NCBI RefSeq assembly: GCF_019695415.1
Contig: NZ_JAIFKJ010000660.1
Location: 1-12,549, forward strand
Source: Thiohalocapsa sp.
GTDB lineage: Bacteria > Pseudomonadota > Gammaproteobacteria > Chromatiales > Chromatiaceae
Direction of reading: 5' to 3'
DNA: 12,549 bases
Below the pieces are notes generated by a model, which saw nothing but the letters and a program-made list of their open reading frames with translations, was not told where the DNA came from and did no database searches. Shown here piece after piece: positions 5,622-12,471 of this stretch (position 1 is the stretch's first letter; the number at the start of each line of letters is the position of its first letter). The position numbers and the translations under genes were made by a program.

Positions 5622-6443
5622 ATGAAACGCACCGCCTACTTCGTCTCCGAGAGCACCGGCATCACCGCCGAGACCATGGGCCACAGCCTGCTGTCGCAGT
5701 TCGACACCGTGGACTTCGAGCAGGTCTATATGCCCTACATCAACACCGAGGCGCGGGCGCGTGCCCTGTGCCAGCGCATGGACGAGGCCCACGCCCGCGA
5801 TGGTGTGCGGCCCATCGTGTTCGCCACCATGCTGGACGAGGAGATTGCCGACATCCTGAAGCAGGGCGATTGCTTCTACCTGGAGCTCTTCGAGCACTTC
5901 GTGGAGCCCCTGAGCGTTGAGCTGGGCGTGCCGCCGAGCCGCAAGTCGGGGCAGAGCCACGCCATCACCAAGCCCAGCAGCTACACCAAGCGCATCGACG
6001 CCATCAACTTCGCCGTGGCCAACGACGACGGCATGCGCCCGGACAACTTCCGCCATGCCGACGTGGTGCTGGTGGGCGTCTCTCGCAGCGGCAAGACCCC
6101 TACCTGCCTGTATCTCGCGATGCACTACGGTTTGCGTGCCGCCAATCACCCCGTCACCGAAGAGGACTTCGAGCACGGCGATCTGCCGGCCGAGGTCGTC
6201 GAGGCGAAATCCCGCGTCTTCGGCCTGACTATCGACCCACAGCGCCTGCAGGCCATCCGCGAAGAGCGCCGCCCCGGCAGCGAGTACGCGTCCGCCGAGC
6301 GCTGTCGCCGCGACATCCGCGAGGCCCAGACCATGTTCAAGCGCCACGCGATCCCTGTGCTCAACACCACGAACCAGTCGATCGAGGAGATCGCCGCACA
6401 GATTCTGCGGGCCGTGAAGTCACCGAATGGACGGGCGGCTTGA
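5622..6443 (+). CDS. ppsR: PEP synthase regulatory protein PpsR (bifunctional kinase/pyrophosphorylase)
   Basis: A 273-residue cytoplasmic enzyme of the DUF299 family that switches phosphoenolpyruvate synthase off by ADP-dependent phosphorylation of a catalytic-loop threonine, and on again by phosphate-dependent removal. The family N-terminus RTAYFVSESTGITAETMG (3-20) is intact, and the nucleotide-binding loop GVSRSGKTPT is at 152-161. Length is typical of the family. The ATG at 5622 begins exactly at the family start; its ribosome binding site is weak (CAGAG), and an FNR-like box ends six bases upstream. The ppsA gene that is often adjacent is not in the window. The gene stands alone: the 3' side has two facing palindromic repeats, the first of which may act as terminator. 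Confidence 0.95.
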   Translation: MKRTAYFVSESTGITAETMGHSLLSQFDTVDFEQVYMPYINTEARARALCQRMDEAHARDGVRPIVFATMLDEEIADILKQGDCFYLELFEHFVEPLSVELGVPPSRKSGQSHAITKPSSYTKRIDAINFAVANDDGMRPDNFRHADVVLVGVSRSGKTPTCLYLAMHYGLRAANHPVTEEDFEHGDLPAEVVEAKSRVFGLTIDPQRLQAIREERRPGSEYASAERCRRDIREAQTMFKRHAIPVLNTTNQSIEEIAAQILRAVKSPNGRAA

Positions 6444-6455
6444 CCGCCGGGCCGC

Positions 6456-6484
6456 AAGCGCCAATAAATCGGCGCTTCCCTAGG
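6456..6484 (-). repeat. Palindromic intergenic repeat, copy 2 (possible ppsR terminator)
   Basis: AAGCGCC (6456-6462) and GGCGCTT (6471-6477) pair perfectly around AATAAATC, followed by CCCTAGG. On the minus strand it reads CCTAGGG-AAGCGCC-GATTTATT-GGCGCTT, aligned with the other copies. It starts 12 bases after the ppsR stop, so it may also end that transcript, although there is no T-tract. Confidence 0.7.
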
Positions 6485-6495
6485 ATGCAGGTGGA

Positions 6496-6522
6496 CTAGG
6501 GAGACGCCGGTTCATCGGCGTC
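6496..6522 (+). repeat. Palindromic intergenic repeat, copy 3
   Basis: CTAGGGAGACGCCG (6496-6509), loop GTTCAT, CGGCGTC (6516-6522): a perfect 7-bp stem after the CTAGGG lead. It faces copy 2 with 11 bases between them, so the two form a larger inverted repeat (CCTAGG ... CTAGGG) between ppsR and the hydrolase. The remaining bases to 6644 show nothing I can name. Confidence 0.7.
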
Positions 6523-6644
6523 GAGCCGAGGAGCGTGTCCTGTCCGCGACCATCAAGGGCTTTAAGCCGGCGCCCGATGGTGTTTCTGAGCGGCAGACAG
6601 CGACGCTCGACGGCCGTGCTGGTGCGCCGGCCTACAGGTGAGGT

Positions 6645-7220
6645 ATGCGTGTCGTTCTAGTCCATGGCATCTTCGACACCGGCAGCAAGTTCAAAACCTT
6701 GCAGCCATACCTCGAGGAGCGCGGCCATACCTGTCTGGCGCCCTCGCTCACGCCGAATGACGGCCGTGACGGGCTGCCGGCGCTCGCCGAGCAGCTGAAG
6801 CACCGCATCGATGCCGCCTTCGGGGCGAAGACCCCGTTCGCGCTGGTGGGCTTCAGCATGGGCGGGCTGGTGTCGCGCTGGTACCTTCAGGAGCTGGGCG
6901 GGCACGCGCGGGTGGACCGGTTCGCCGCCATCGCCTCGCCCATGCAGGGCACCATCTGGGCCTATGGCTATCCGGGCAAGGGCGCGAAGCAGATGCGCCC
7001 GGGCAGCGACTTCCTGGCCGAGCTCGGTGCCACGGTGCATAGACTCGACCGCATGGAGCTCTTTGCTTACTGGACGCCCTTCGATGCGGTGATCGTGCCA
7101 CAGGACAGCGCCGACTGGCAGCTGGCGCAGAGCCGGCGCATCCCGGCGCTCTGCCATCCATGCATGCTGTGGCATCCGGATTTGCTGGCGGACCTAGCGG
7201 CACAGCTGGCCGTGGATTGA
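6645..7220 (+). CDS. Alpha/beta hydrolase (lipase/esterase-like)
   Basis: A 191-residue small alpha/beta-hydrolase fold protein of the triacylglycerol-lipase/PGAP1-like kind. The start MRVVLVHGIFDTG gives the HG oxyanion-hole motif at residues 7-8. The nucleophile elbow is GFSMGG with Ser71. The acid is probably D147 or D154, and the base H171 or H177 in the C-terminal LCHPCMLWHPDLL region. There is no signal peptide, so it is likely cytoplasmic. The ATG at 6645 follows AGGTGAGG closely and begins right at the first beta strand, as usual for compact members. Substrate is unknown. It is preceded by about 120 bases without recognisable content and followed by a hairpin, so it seems a single-gene unit, not part of the pnt operon. 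Confidence 0.85.
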   Translation: MRVVLVHGIFDTGSKFKTLQPYLEERGHTCLAPSLTPNDGRDGLPALAEQLKHRIDAAFGAKTPFALVGFSMGGLVSRWYLQELGGHARVDRFAAIASPMQGTIWAYGYPGKGAKQMRPGSDFLAELGATVHRLDRMELFAYWTPFDAVIVPQDSADWQLAQSRRIPALCHPCMLWHPDLLADLAAQLAVD

Positions 7221-7230
7221 TCGGGCGCAG

Positions 7231-7252
7231 CCAGCACGAATGGTGGTGCTGG
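7231..7252 (+). terminator. Hairpin after the hydrolase gene, possible terminator
   Basis: CCAGCAC (7231-7237) pairs perfectly with GTGCTGG (7246-7252) around an 8-base loop, 11 bases after the stop. It is followed by GGCTTCCTT rather than a clean T-run, so termination is plausible but unproven. Confidence 0.4.
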
Positions 7253-7259
7253 GGCTTCC

Positions 7260-7288
7260 TTGAGATCGCCCGGCTCAGGTCCGATAAT
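7260..7288 (+). promoter_or_regulatory. Sigma70-type promoter of the pnt operon
   Basis: TTGAGA (7260-7265) and GATAAT (7283-7288) are separated by an optimal 17 bases, giving the best promoter match in the window. Transcription from about 7295 would leave a leader of roughly 75 bases before pntAA. Confidence 0.65.
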
Positions 7289-7300
7289 GCGCCGCCCGCT

Positions 7301-7338
7301 GTTGGCTCCCGCAACCGGCCCGCTCGATAACAGCCAAC
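7301..7338 (+). other. Inverted repeat in the pnt leader
   Basis: GTTGGCT (7301-7307) and AGCCAAC (7332-7338) are perfect reverse complements around a 24-base loop, just after the predicted transcription start and about 30 bases before pntAA. It could stabilise the messenger or regulate it. No known riboswitch consensus is recognised. Confidence 0.35.
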
Positions 7339-7369
7339 TCACCGCACCATCAGCCCGGACACCAAGCAC

Positions 7370-8461
7370 ATGAAGCTCGGAATCCCGAAAGAGTCCCTTC
7401 CCGGCGAGACACGTGTCGCCACCACGCCGGAGGTCGCGCAGAAGCTCATCAAACAGGGCTTCGAGGTGCTGCTGGAGGCGGGTGCGGGCGCCGCTGCACA
7501 CTACACCGATGCGGCCTACGAGGCCGTCGGCGTTCAGCTCGTGGACCGCAGTGCCTGTTTCCAGGCGGACATCGTGCTGAAGGTCCGCAGGCCCAGCGAT
7601 GACGAAGCCGCAGATGTGCGCTCAGGCGCCGTGTACGTCGGCCTGCTGGAGAGTTGCGGCGACGACCCGACTGTCGGCCGTATGGTGGAGAATGGTGTGA
7701 CCGTGCTCGGCATGGAGCGCATGCCGCGCATCTCTCGCGCCCAGTCGATGGACGCGCTGTCTTCGCAGAGCAACATCGCCGGCTACCGAGCGGTTATCGA
7801 GGCCGCCGCCCGCTACGGGCGCTTCTTCCCGATGATGATGACCTCTGCCGGCTCTGCGAAGCCGGCGCGGCTGGTGGTGCTGGGGGCCGGTGTCGCCGGA
7901 CTGCAGGCCATCGCCACGGCGCGGCGGCTCGGTGCAGATGTCCATGCTTACGACGTCCGCCCGGAGACCAAGGAGCAGATCGAATCCCTGGGTGCCAAGG
8001 CCATCGAGCTGGACCTGGGCGAGAGCGGAGCCGGGGAGGGCGGCTATGCCAAGGAGCTCTCGGATGAGGCCAAGGCGAAGCAGCAGCAGCTCCTCGCCGA
8101 TGAGCTGGCCAAGGCGCACGTGATCATTACGACGGCGTTGATTCCCTGCCGACCGGCACCGGAGCTGATTACCGAGGAGGTCGTGCAGCGTATGCGAGAT
8201 GGGTCGGTCATCGTCGACCTCGCCGCGGCCAACGGTGGCAACTGCAAGCTCACCGAAGCCGACGAGATCGTCGTGCGCCACGGCGTGATCCTCGTCGGTC
8301 ACACAAACTATCCGTCCATGGTGCCGGCGGACGCGAGCGGCTTTTATGCAAAGAACCTCGCCAACCTGCTGGAGATCATGGTGGACAAGACCGATAGCGG
8401 CCCGGCGCTCAAGGACCTGAGCGAAGATGAGATCACCAAGGCCATGCTGGTGGGGGCTTGA
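7370..8461 (+). CDS. pntAA: NAD(P) transhydrogenase subunit alpha 1 (NAD(H)-binding domain I)
   Basis: A 363-residue soluble NAD(H)-binding component of the proton-translocating transhydrogenase, which transfers hydride between NADH and NADP+ using the proton gradient. It has the alanine-dehydrogenase/PNT fold: N-terminal domain about 4-135, beginning MKLGIPKE, and a Rossmann domain about 140-340 with GAGVAGLQA at 172-180 and an acidic residue at the following strand end (D195). The RQD loop that organises the active site is present as R120, Q125 and D128. Length matches the separate domain-I subunit of the three-gene Rhodospirillum rubrum type rather than the fused E. coli PntA. The ATG at 7370 has no strong ribosome binding site, but the family begins exactly here. 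First gene of pntAA-pntAB-pntB. Confidence 0.97.
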   Translation: MKLGIPKESLPGETRVATTPEVAQKLIKQGFEVLLEAGAGAAAHYTDAAYEAVGVQLVDRSACFQADIVLKVRRPSDDEAADVRSGAVYVGLLESCGDDPTVGRMVENGVTVLGMERMPRISRAQSMDALSSQSNIAGYRAVIEAAARYGRFFPMMMTSAGSAKPARLVVLGAGVAGLQAIATARRLGADVHAYDVRPETKEQIESLGAKAIELDLGESGAGEGGYAKELSDEAKAKQQQLLADELAKAHVIITTALIPCRPAPELITEEVVQRMRDGSVIVDLAAANGGNCKLTEADEIVVRHGVILVGHTNYPSMVPADASGFYAKNLANLLEIMVDKTDSGPALKDLSEDEITKAMLVGA

Positions 8462-8481
8462 GCGCATGCACAATCAATACA

Positions 8482-8501
8482 TGGCGGTCATAAAGCCGCC
8501 A
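8482..8501 (+). other. Hairpin in the pntAA-pntAB gap
   Basis: TGGCGG (8482-8487) and CCGCCA (8496-8501) form a perfect 6-bp stem with an 8-base loop, in an unusually wide 114-base gap within the pnt operon. It lacks a T-tract and may act in RNA processing or stability rather than full termination. The rest of the gap shows nothing I can name. Confidence 0.35.
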
Positions 8502-8575
8502 AGTCTTGCTAAGAACCTCGGCATCGCCGCTTTTCGCTGACCACTCGATCCTGATTATTCAGCCGCGGAGCTTCC

Positions 8576-8860
8576 ATGTCCGAATCCCTCACCGCCCTCT
8601 ACGTCTTCGTCCTCGCCTGCTTCATCGGCTACTACGTCGTCTGGGGCGTGACGCCGTCCCTGCACACACCGTTGGTGGCGCTCACCAATGCCATCTCCGG
8701 CATCGTGCTGGTAGGGGCGCTGCTGGTCACCGGACTGGATGAGGCCGGCTGGCTCGCCTCCGGCATGGGCTTCATCGCGGTGCTGCTGGCCAGCATCAAC
8801 GTCTTCGGCGGTTTCTTGGTGACGCACCGGATGCTGTCCATGTTCAAGAAGAAGAAGTAA
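8576..8860 (+). CDS. pntAB: NAD(P) transhydrogenase subunit alpha 2 (membrane domain II, small part)
   Basis: A 94-residue membrane subunit of the transhydrogenase. Three hydrophobic helices are visible, at about residues 5-23, 32-52 and 57-82, with a short lysine-rich C-terminus (KKKK) on the cytoplasmic side. It corresponds to the membrane part fused to the C-terminus of PntA in E. coli but encoded separately here, as in Rhodospirillum rubrum; size is typical. The conserved GYYVVWGVTPSLHTPLVA segment is at 18-35. The ATG at 8576 has GGAG about five bases upstream. With PntB it forms the proton channel. It ends 12 bases before pntB. Confidence 0.95.
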   Translation: MSESLTALYVFVLACFIGYYVVWGVTPSLHTPLVALTNAISGIVLVGALLVTGLDEAGWLASGMGFIAVLLASINVFGGFLVTHRMLSMFKKKK

Positions 8861-8872
8861 GGGGCCGGACGC

Positions 8873-10273
8873 ATGGAACTGACCATGAACCAACAGGGCG
8901 CGGCCTATCTGATCTCTGCCGTACTCTTCATCTTCGCGTTGAAAGGGCTGACGCACCCGGCAACGGCGCGTCGCGGCAACCTGTTCGGTATGCTCGGCAT
9001 GGCCATCGCACTGGCGGCCACCCTGCTCGGCACCGAGGTGCAGGACTACCTGCTCATTATCATGGCCGGCAGCATCGGCGCCGTCATCGGTATCGTGGTG
9101 GCGCTGCGCATCCAGATGACCGCCATGCCGCAGCTGGTGGCGGCGCTGCACAGCTTCGTGGGCATGGCGGCGGTGCTGGTCGCCATCGGTACCTTCATCA
9201 ACCGCGCCCAGGCGGGCACCCTCAACGCCCTGCTCATGGGGGAGCTCTCGGCGGGCGTAGTCATCGGCGCCATCACCTTCACAGGCTCGGTCATCGCCTT
9301 CGCGAAGCTCCAGGGCATCATGTCCGGGGCGCCTATCAAGTTCAAAGGCCAGCACCTGCTGAATGCTGCCATCGCCGCCGTCACGGTGCTGCTGGCGGTG
9401 GAGTTCGCCCTCACCGGCGATGTCTGGGCGCTGATCCTGATGACGCTGCTCGCCTTCGCGCTCGGCGGCACGCTGATCATCCCCATCGGCGGCGCCGACA
9501 TGCCCGTGATCATCTCCATGCTGAACAGCTACTCCGGCTGGGCGGCGGCGGCAACCGGCTTCACGCTGCACAACGATCTGCTCATCATCGTGGGTGCCCT
9601 GGTTGGCTTCTCCGGTGCCATCCTGAGCTACATCATGTGCCGGGCCATGAACCGCAGCATCATCAACGTGGTGTTCGGCGGTTTCGGTACGGACTCGAGC
9701 GGCGGCGACAGCGCCGGTGCCGTGGCGGCGGAGAAGGGCGTCAAGTCCGCCTCAGTGGAAGACGCCGTCTATTGGATGGAGGACGCCAATAAGGTCATCA
9801 TCGTGCCCGGCTACGGCATGGCGGTTGCCCAGGCCCAGCACGCGCTGAAGGAGATGATGGAGCTGCTGGAGGCGCGCGATGTCGAGGTCAAATTCGCTAT
9901 CCACCCGGTGGCGGGCCGCATGCCAGGGCACATGAACGTGCTGCTTGCCGAGGCCGACATCCCCTACGACCACGTGCTGGAGATGGATGAGATCAACCCG
10001 GAGTTCCAGGGCGCCGACGTAGCCCTGGTGGTGGGCGCAAACGACGTGGTGAACCCCGCCGCCAAGGAGGACGCATCCAGCCCCATCTATGGCATGCCGA
10101 TCCTGGAGGCGGGCAAGGCCAACCAGGTCTACTTCCTCAAGCGCTCCATGCGCCCGGGGTACTCCGGCGTGGACAATCTGCTCTTCTACCAGGACAACAC
10201 GTCGCTGATCTTCGGCGACGCCAAGGACACCATTGAGGGCATCGTCGGCGCACTGAAGGGCGGGGGGCACTGA
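8873..10273 (+). CDS. pntB: NAD(P) transhydrogenase subunit beta
   Basis: A 466-residue subunit carrying most of the membrane domain II and the NADP(H)-binding domain III. Residues about 8-265 are a series of hydrophobic helices; H93 (in ALHSFVG) and D209 (in GGADMPV) match the conserved proton-path residues of PntB. Domain III (about 300-466) has GYGMAVAQAQ at 313-322, HPVAGRMPGHMNVLLAEA at 344-361, VVGANDVVNP at 386-395 and KRSMRPGYSG at 423-432, all NADP-site signatures. The ATG at 8873 has AAGGGG eight bases upstream; an ATG four codons later is a possible alternative. Length is typical. Last gene of the operon. Confidence 0.97.
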   Translation: MELTMNQQGAAYLISAVLFIFALKGLTHPATARRGNLFGMLGMAIALAATLLGTEVQDYLLIIMAGSIGAVIGIVVALRIQMTAMPQLVAALHSFVGMAAVLVAIGTFINRAQAGTLNALLMGELSAGVVIGAITFTGSVIAFAKLQGIMSGAPIKFKGQHLLNAAIAAVTVLLAVEFALTGDVWALILMTLLAFALGGTLIIPIGGADMPVIISMLNSYSGWAAAATGFTLHNDLLIIVGALVGFSGAILSYIMCRAMNRSIINVVFGGFGTDSSGGDSAGAVAAEKGVKSASVEDAVYWMEDANKVIIVPGYGMAVAQAQHALKEMMELLEARDVEVKFAIHPVAGRMPGHMNVLLAEADIPYDHVLEMDEINPEFQGADVALVVGANDVVNPAAKEDASSPIYGMPILEAGKANQVYFLKRSMRPGYSGVDNLLFYQDNTSLIFGDAKDTIEGIVGALKGGGH

Positions 10274-10285
10274 GCGGGCCAGCCT

Positions 10286-10299
10286 GGGGCAGAAGCCCC
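10286..10299 (+). terminator. Short GC hairpin after pntB
   Basis: GGGGC (10286-10290) and GCCCC (10295-10299) form a 5-bp stem with the tetraloop AGAA, 12 bases after the pntB stop. No T-run follows, so it is only a weak terminator candidate. Confidence 0.25.
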
Positions 10300-10360
10300 G
10301 ATGATACCCGTCACACCGCGGGCGCAGGTCTCCGGGTCTGCGTCCGGCCCCATCTCTTGG

Positions 10361-10406
10361 GAATTCTGTATACCGTCACCGTATCTTGCCGCTGTATCTG
10401 GCCGTC
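10361..10406 (-). repeat. Dispersed intergenic element, left inverted copy
   Basis: The plus strand reads GAATTCTGTATACCGTCACCGTAT, split here as GAATTCT (10361-10367) then the 17-base core GTATACCGTCACCGTAT (10368-10384), followed by a degenerate second unit to about 10406 (TGTATCTGGCC). The same 17-base core occurs inverted at 11694-11710. It lies between pntB and the 3' end of the DUF1841 gene. I recall similar GTATAC/CGTCACCGTA elements in other gammaproteobacteria, but cannot confirm a family. Confidence 0.75.
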
Positions 10407-10421
10407 GCAGCGGCTGCGGCG

Positions 10422-10871
10422 TCAGTCGTTCGTAGGGGGCAGTCCAAGCTGGCGGCGGATGCAGGCGAGATAGTTGTGGGGGTCGTCTTCGCGCCCTTCG
10501 CGCTGCATGCGCCACATTGACTCCGCCAGGCAGTCGATCATGCAGTGCTCCACGGCGTGCACGTCGCCGCCGCGTATGCGCAAGGCGCGGTCGTAGAGGG
10601 CACGCATCCCCGGCGGATGGTCTGCGCCGAGCTGCTCCAGCAGCGCCAAATGCAGCGCCATGTGCAGGAAGGGGTTGGTCTCACCGCCCTCCGGCAGCCA
10701 GTCTTTCTCCATCGCGCTGTCCGTGTCGGCGAGCATCGCGTGGTACTCCGGGTGCCGACCAACCACCTCGGCAATGCGCTGTTCCAGCGGGTCCAGCGGG
10801 GCGCTGGACTGGGCCTTTTGCCAGGCCTCGATGAAGCGACGGCGGTAAGGGTCGCGTTGGGGTCCCAGCAT
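10422..10871 (-). CDS. DUF1841 family protein
   Basis: A 149-residue soluble protein of unknown function that matches the DUF1841 family from memory: RRRFIEAWQKA near the N-terminus (10-20), HPEYHAML (40-47), the hallmark EGGETNPFLHMALHLA (61-76), and HAVEHCMIDCLAE (105-117). The histidine-rich conserved core (H40, H44, H70, H74, H105, H109) could bind a metal, but this is inference. The ATG at 10871 has GGAGAG about six bases upstream. It lies 40 bases downstream of nth on the same strand, so the two probably share a transcript; the nth-DUF1841 pairing is seen in related gammaproteobacteria as far as I recall. No signal peptide or membrane segment. Confidence 0.85.
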   Translation of the reverse strand: MLGPQRDPYRRRFIEAWQKAQSSAPLDPLEQRIAEVVGRHPEYHAMLADTDSAMEKDWLPEGGETNPFLHMALHLALLEQLGADHPPGMRALYDRALRIRGGDVHAVEHCMIDCLAESMWRMQREGREDDPHNYLACIRRQLGLPPTND

Positions 10872-10911
10872 CGTCTGCTCTCCGTGTGGGGCTCGGCAGC
10901 GAAGGTGGTGT

Positions 10912-11634
10912 TCAATGGCGGCTTTTCATCTCTCCGGCACTGCTTATGGCTTCGGCGTCTGCGCGCTCACCATCTTTGGCCGCGGCGTCTGCCTGTGGTG
11001 GCGCCGGTGTCTTGTGCTTGTATTCACAGAGGTCTGCAATCAGGCACTGCGGACAGCGCGGCTTGCGCGCGGTGCAGACATAACGCCCGTGCAGAATGAG
11101 CCAGTGGTGCGCGTCCTTGAGAAACGCCTTCGGCACCAGCCGCAGCAGTCGCAGCTCCACCGCGAGCGGCGTTTTTCCAGTGGCAATGCCGGTGCGATTG
11201 GCAACCCGGAAGATGTGCGTGTCCACGGCCATGGTGGGCTCGCCGAAGGCGGTGTTCAGCACGACATTGGCCGTCTTGCGGCCCACCCCGGGTAGGGCCT
11301 CCAGCGCCTTGCGCTCCCGCGGCACCTGGCCGCCGTGCTCGTCCACCAGGATGCGGCACGCGGCCATGATGTTCTTGGCCTTGCTGTTGAAAAGGCCGAT
11401 GGTCTTGATGTGCGCCTTGAGTCCGGCGTCGCCGAGGTCGAGGATCGCCTGGGGCGTATTGGCCACCGGAAACAGCCTGGCAGTCGCCTTGTTCACGCCC
11501 TTGTCCGTCGCCTGCGCCGAAAGGATCACGGCCACCAGCAGCTCGAAAGTGCTCGTGTAGGCAAGCTCTGTCTTGGGTGCCGGATTTGCGGCTCGCAGGC
11601 GCTCGAAGATCTCGGTGCGTTTGGCACGGTTCAT
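10912..11634 (-). CDS. nth: Endonuclease III (DNA glycosylase/AP lyase)
   Basis: A 240-residue base-excision-repair enzyme that removes oxidised pyrimidines and cuts the abasic site. The helix-hairpin-helix LPGVGRKTANVV carries the catalytic K120, and D138 lies in AVDTHIFRV; both have exactly the E. coli numbering. The [4Fe-4S] ligands C187-x6-C194-x2-C197-x5-C203 also coincide. Beyond residue 211 it has a 29-residue Ala/Lys/Glu-rich tail absent from E. coli Nth, probably disordered. The ATG at 11634 fits the family start; no clear ribosome binding site is visible. It is divergent from lexA across a 159-base gap that holds a repeat. In many gammaproteobacteria nth follows the rnf genes; here it does not. 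Confidence 0.96.
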   Translation of the reverse strand: MNRAKRTEIFERLRAANPAPKTELAYTSTFELLVAVILSAQATDKGVNKATARLFPVANTPQAILDLGDAGLKAHIKTIGLFNSKAKNIMAACRILVDEHGGQVPRERKALEALPGVGRKTANVVLNTAFGEPTMAVDTHIFRVANRTGIATGKTPLAVELRLLRLVPKAFLKDAHHWLILHGRYVCTARKPRCPQCLIADLCEYKHKTPAPPQADAAAKDGERADAEAISSAGEMKSRH

Positions 11635-11673
11635 GATTGCGCAAGGATAGCGGCGGCGCGCAAGCTTGTCGCA

Positions 11674-11712
11674 GCCAAATACGGTGACGCCAAATACGGT
11701 GACGGTATACGG
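11674..11712 (+). repeat. Dispersed intergenic element, right copy with a perfect 15-bp tandem duplication
   Basis: GCCAAATACGGTGAC occurs twice in direct succession (11674-11688 and 11689-11703), followed by GGTATACGG to 11712. The 17 bases ATACGGTGACGGTATAC (11694-11710) are the exact reverse complement of 10368-10384. The element lies in the divergent nth-lexA gap, upstream of the nth start and 22 bases from the lexA -35 hexamer. Confidence 0.85.
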
Positions 11713-11733
11713 AACTCAAGCTGCGAGAGCTTC

Positions 11734-11761
11734 TTGCCGAATTGGAGGAACTGTCTAAAAT
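11734..11761 (+). promoter_or_regulatory. lexA promoter
   Basis: TTGCCG (11734-11739) and TAAAAT (11756-11761) with a 16-base spacer form a sigma70-type promoter. The LexA box covers the -10 hexamer, so repressor binding should block polymerase. Confidence 0.6.
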
Positions 11762-11766
11762 AACAG
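11751..11766 (+). promoter_or_regulatory. LexA box (SOS operator)
   Basis: CTGTCTAAAATAACAG fits the gammaproteobacterial LexA consensus CTGT-N8-ACAG perfectly, with an AT-rich core. It lies 27 bases before the lexA start, indicating autoregulation in the SOS response. Confidence 0.9.
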
Positions 11767-11793
11767 TATTCACGTCCAGCAAGGAGTGCACGC

Positions 11794-12444
11794 ATGTCCA
11801 ACCAGCTCACCCCCCGGCAGCAGCAGATCCTTGACCTGATTCGCCAGTATGTGCGCGAGACAGGCTATCCGCCGACGCGTGCGGAGATCGCGCAGGCGTT
11901 CGGCTTCAGGTCCGTCACCGCCGCCGTAGACCACCTCAAGGCCCTGGCCCGGCACGGCGTCATCGAGATGCAGCAGGGTGCCTCCCGCGGCATCCGTCTG
12001 CTGGTGCCGGCGGACGACGAGCCGCAGCTGCCGGTGGTGGGGCAGGTGGCTGCCGGCAGCCCCATCCTCGCCGCCGAGCACATCGAAGAGCACCATCGGC
12101 TGGACCCGAGCCTGTTCCGTCCGCGGGCGGATTATCTGCTGCGGGTGCACGGCTTCAGCATGCGCGATGCCGGCATCCTGGACGGCGATCTGCTGGCTGT
12201 ACACCGCACGCCACAGGCCGAGAACGGCCAGATCGTCGTCGCCCGGCTGGATGACGAGGTCACGGTCAAGCGCTTTCGCCGCCAGGCCAATTGGCGCTAC
12301 CGAGTGCAACTGTTGCCGGAGAATCCGGACTTCGCGCCCATCAATGTGGACCTGCGCATGCAGGCGCTGGTTATCGAGGGCCTCGGCGTCGGCGTGCTGC
12401 GCCGTGAGCTCGCATCCGGTGCCGACGGTGCCCATCGGTTGTAG
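11794..12444 (+). CDS. lexA: LexA repressor
   Basis: A 216-residue SOS repressor with self-cleaving protease activity stimulated by RecA filaments. The N-terminal winged helix-turn-helix spans about residues 27-70, with FGFRSVTAAVDHLKALARHG carrying the recognition helix. The cleavage site is A87-G88 (QVAAGSP); the catalytic pair is S122 (HGFSMRD) and K159 (VTVKRF). The spacings A-S (35) and S-K (37) are identical to those of E. coli A84/S119/K156, so it should be cleavable. The ATG at 11794 follows AAGGAG, and the start LTPRQQQILDLI is typical. The C-terminus has about ten extra residues. The gene is under its own LexA box and divergent from nth. A sulA-like partner, common in some relatives, is not visible before the window ends. 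Confidence 0.97.
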   Translation: MSNQLTPRQQQILDLIRQYVRETGYPPTRAEIAQAFGFRSVTAAVDHLKALARHGVIEMQQGASRGIRLLVPADDEPQLPVVGQVAAGSPILAAEHIEEHHRLDPSLFRPRADYLLRVHGFSMRDAGILDGDLLAVHRTPQAENGQIVVARLDDEVTVKRFRRQANWRYRVQLLPENPDFAPINVDLRMQALVIEGLGVGVLRRELASGADGAHRL

Positions 12445-12471
12445 CCGGCAGCGGAACGTTCTGTACAGCAG

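Noticed and set aside
5613..6347. 244-codon open frame on the minus strand opposite ppsR
   Set aside because: It is the complement of a well-recognised ppsR gene; high GC leaves antisense frames open. The predicted protein is low-complexity and His/Gly/Val-rich with no family features.
7622..8473. 283-codon minus-strand open frame opposite pntAA
   Set aside because: Shadow of pntAA, with no recognisable domain and no ribosome binding site.
8555..9571. 338-codon minus-strand open frame opposite pntAB/pntB
   Set aside because: Its product is extremely rich in His, Gln, Asp and Arg, the usual artefact opposite hydrophobic membrane genes; pntAB and pntB are unambiguous.
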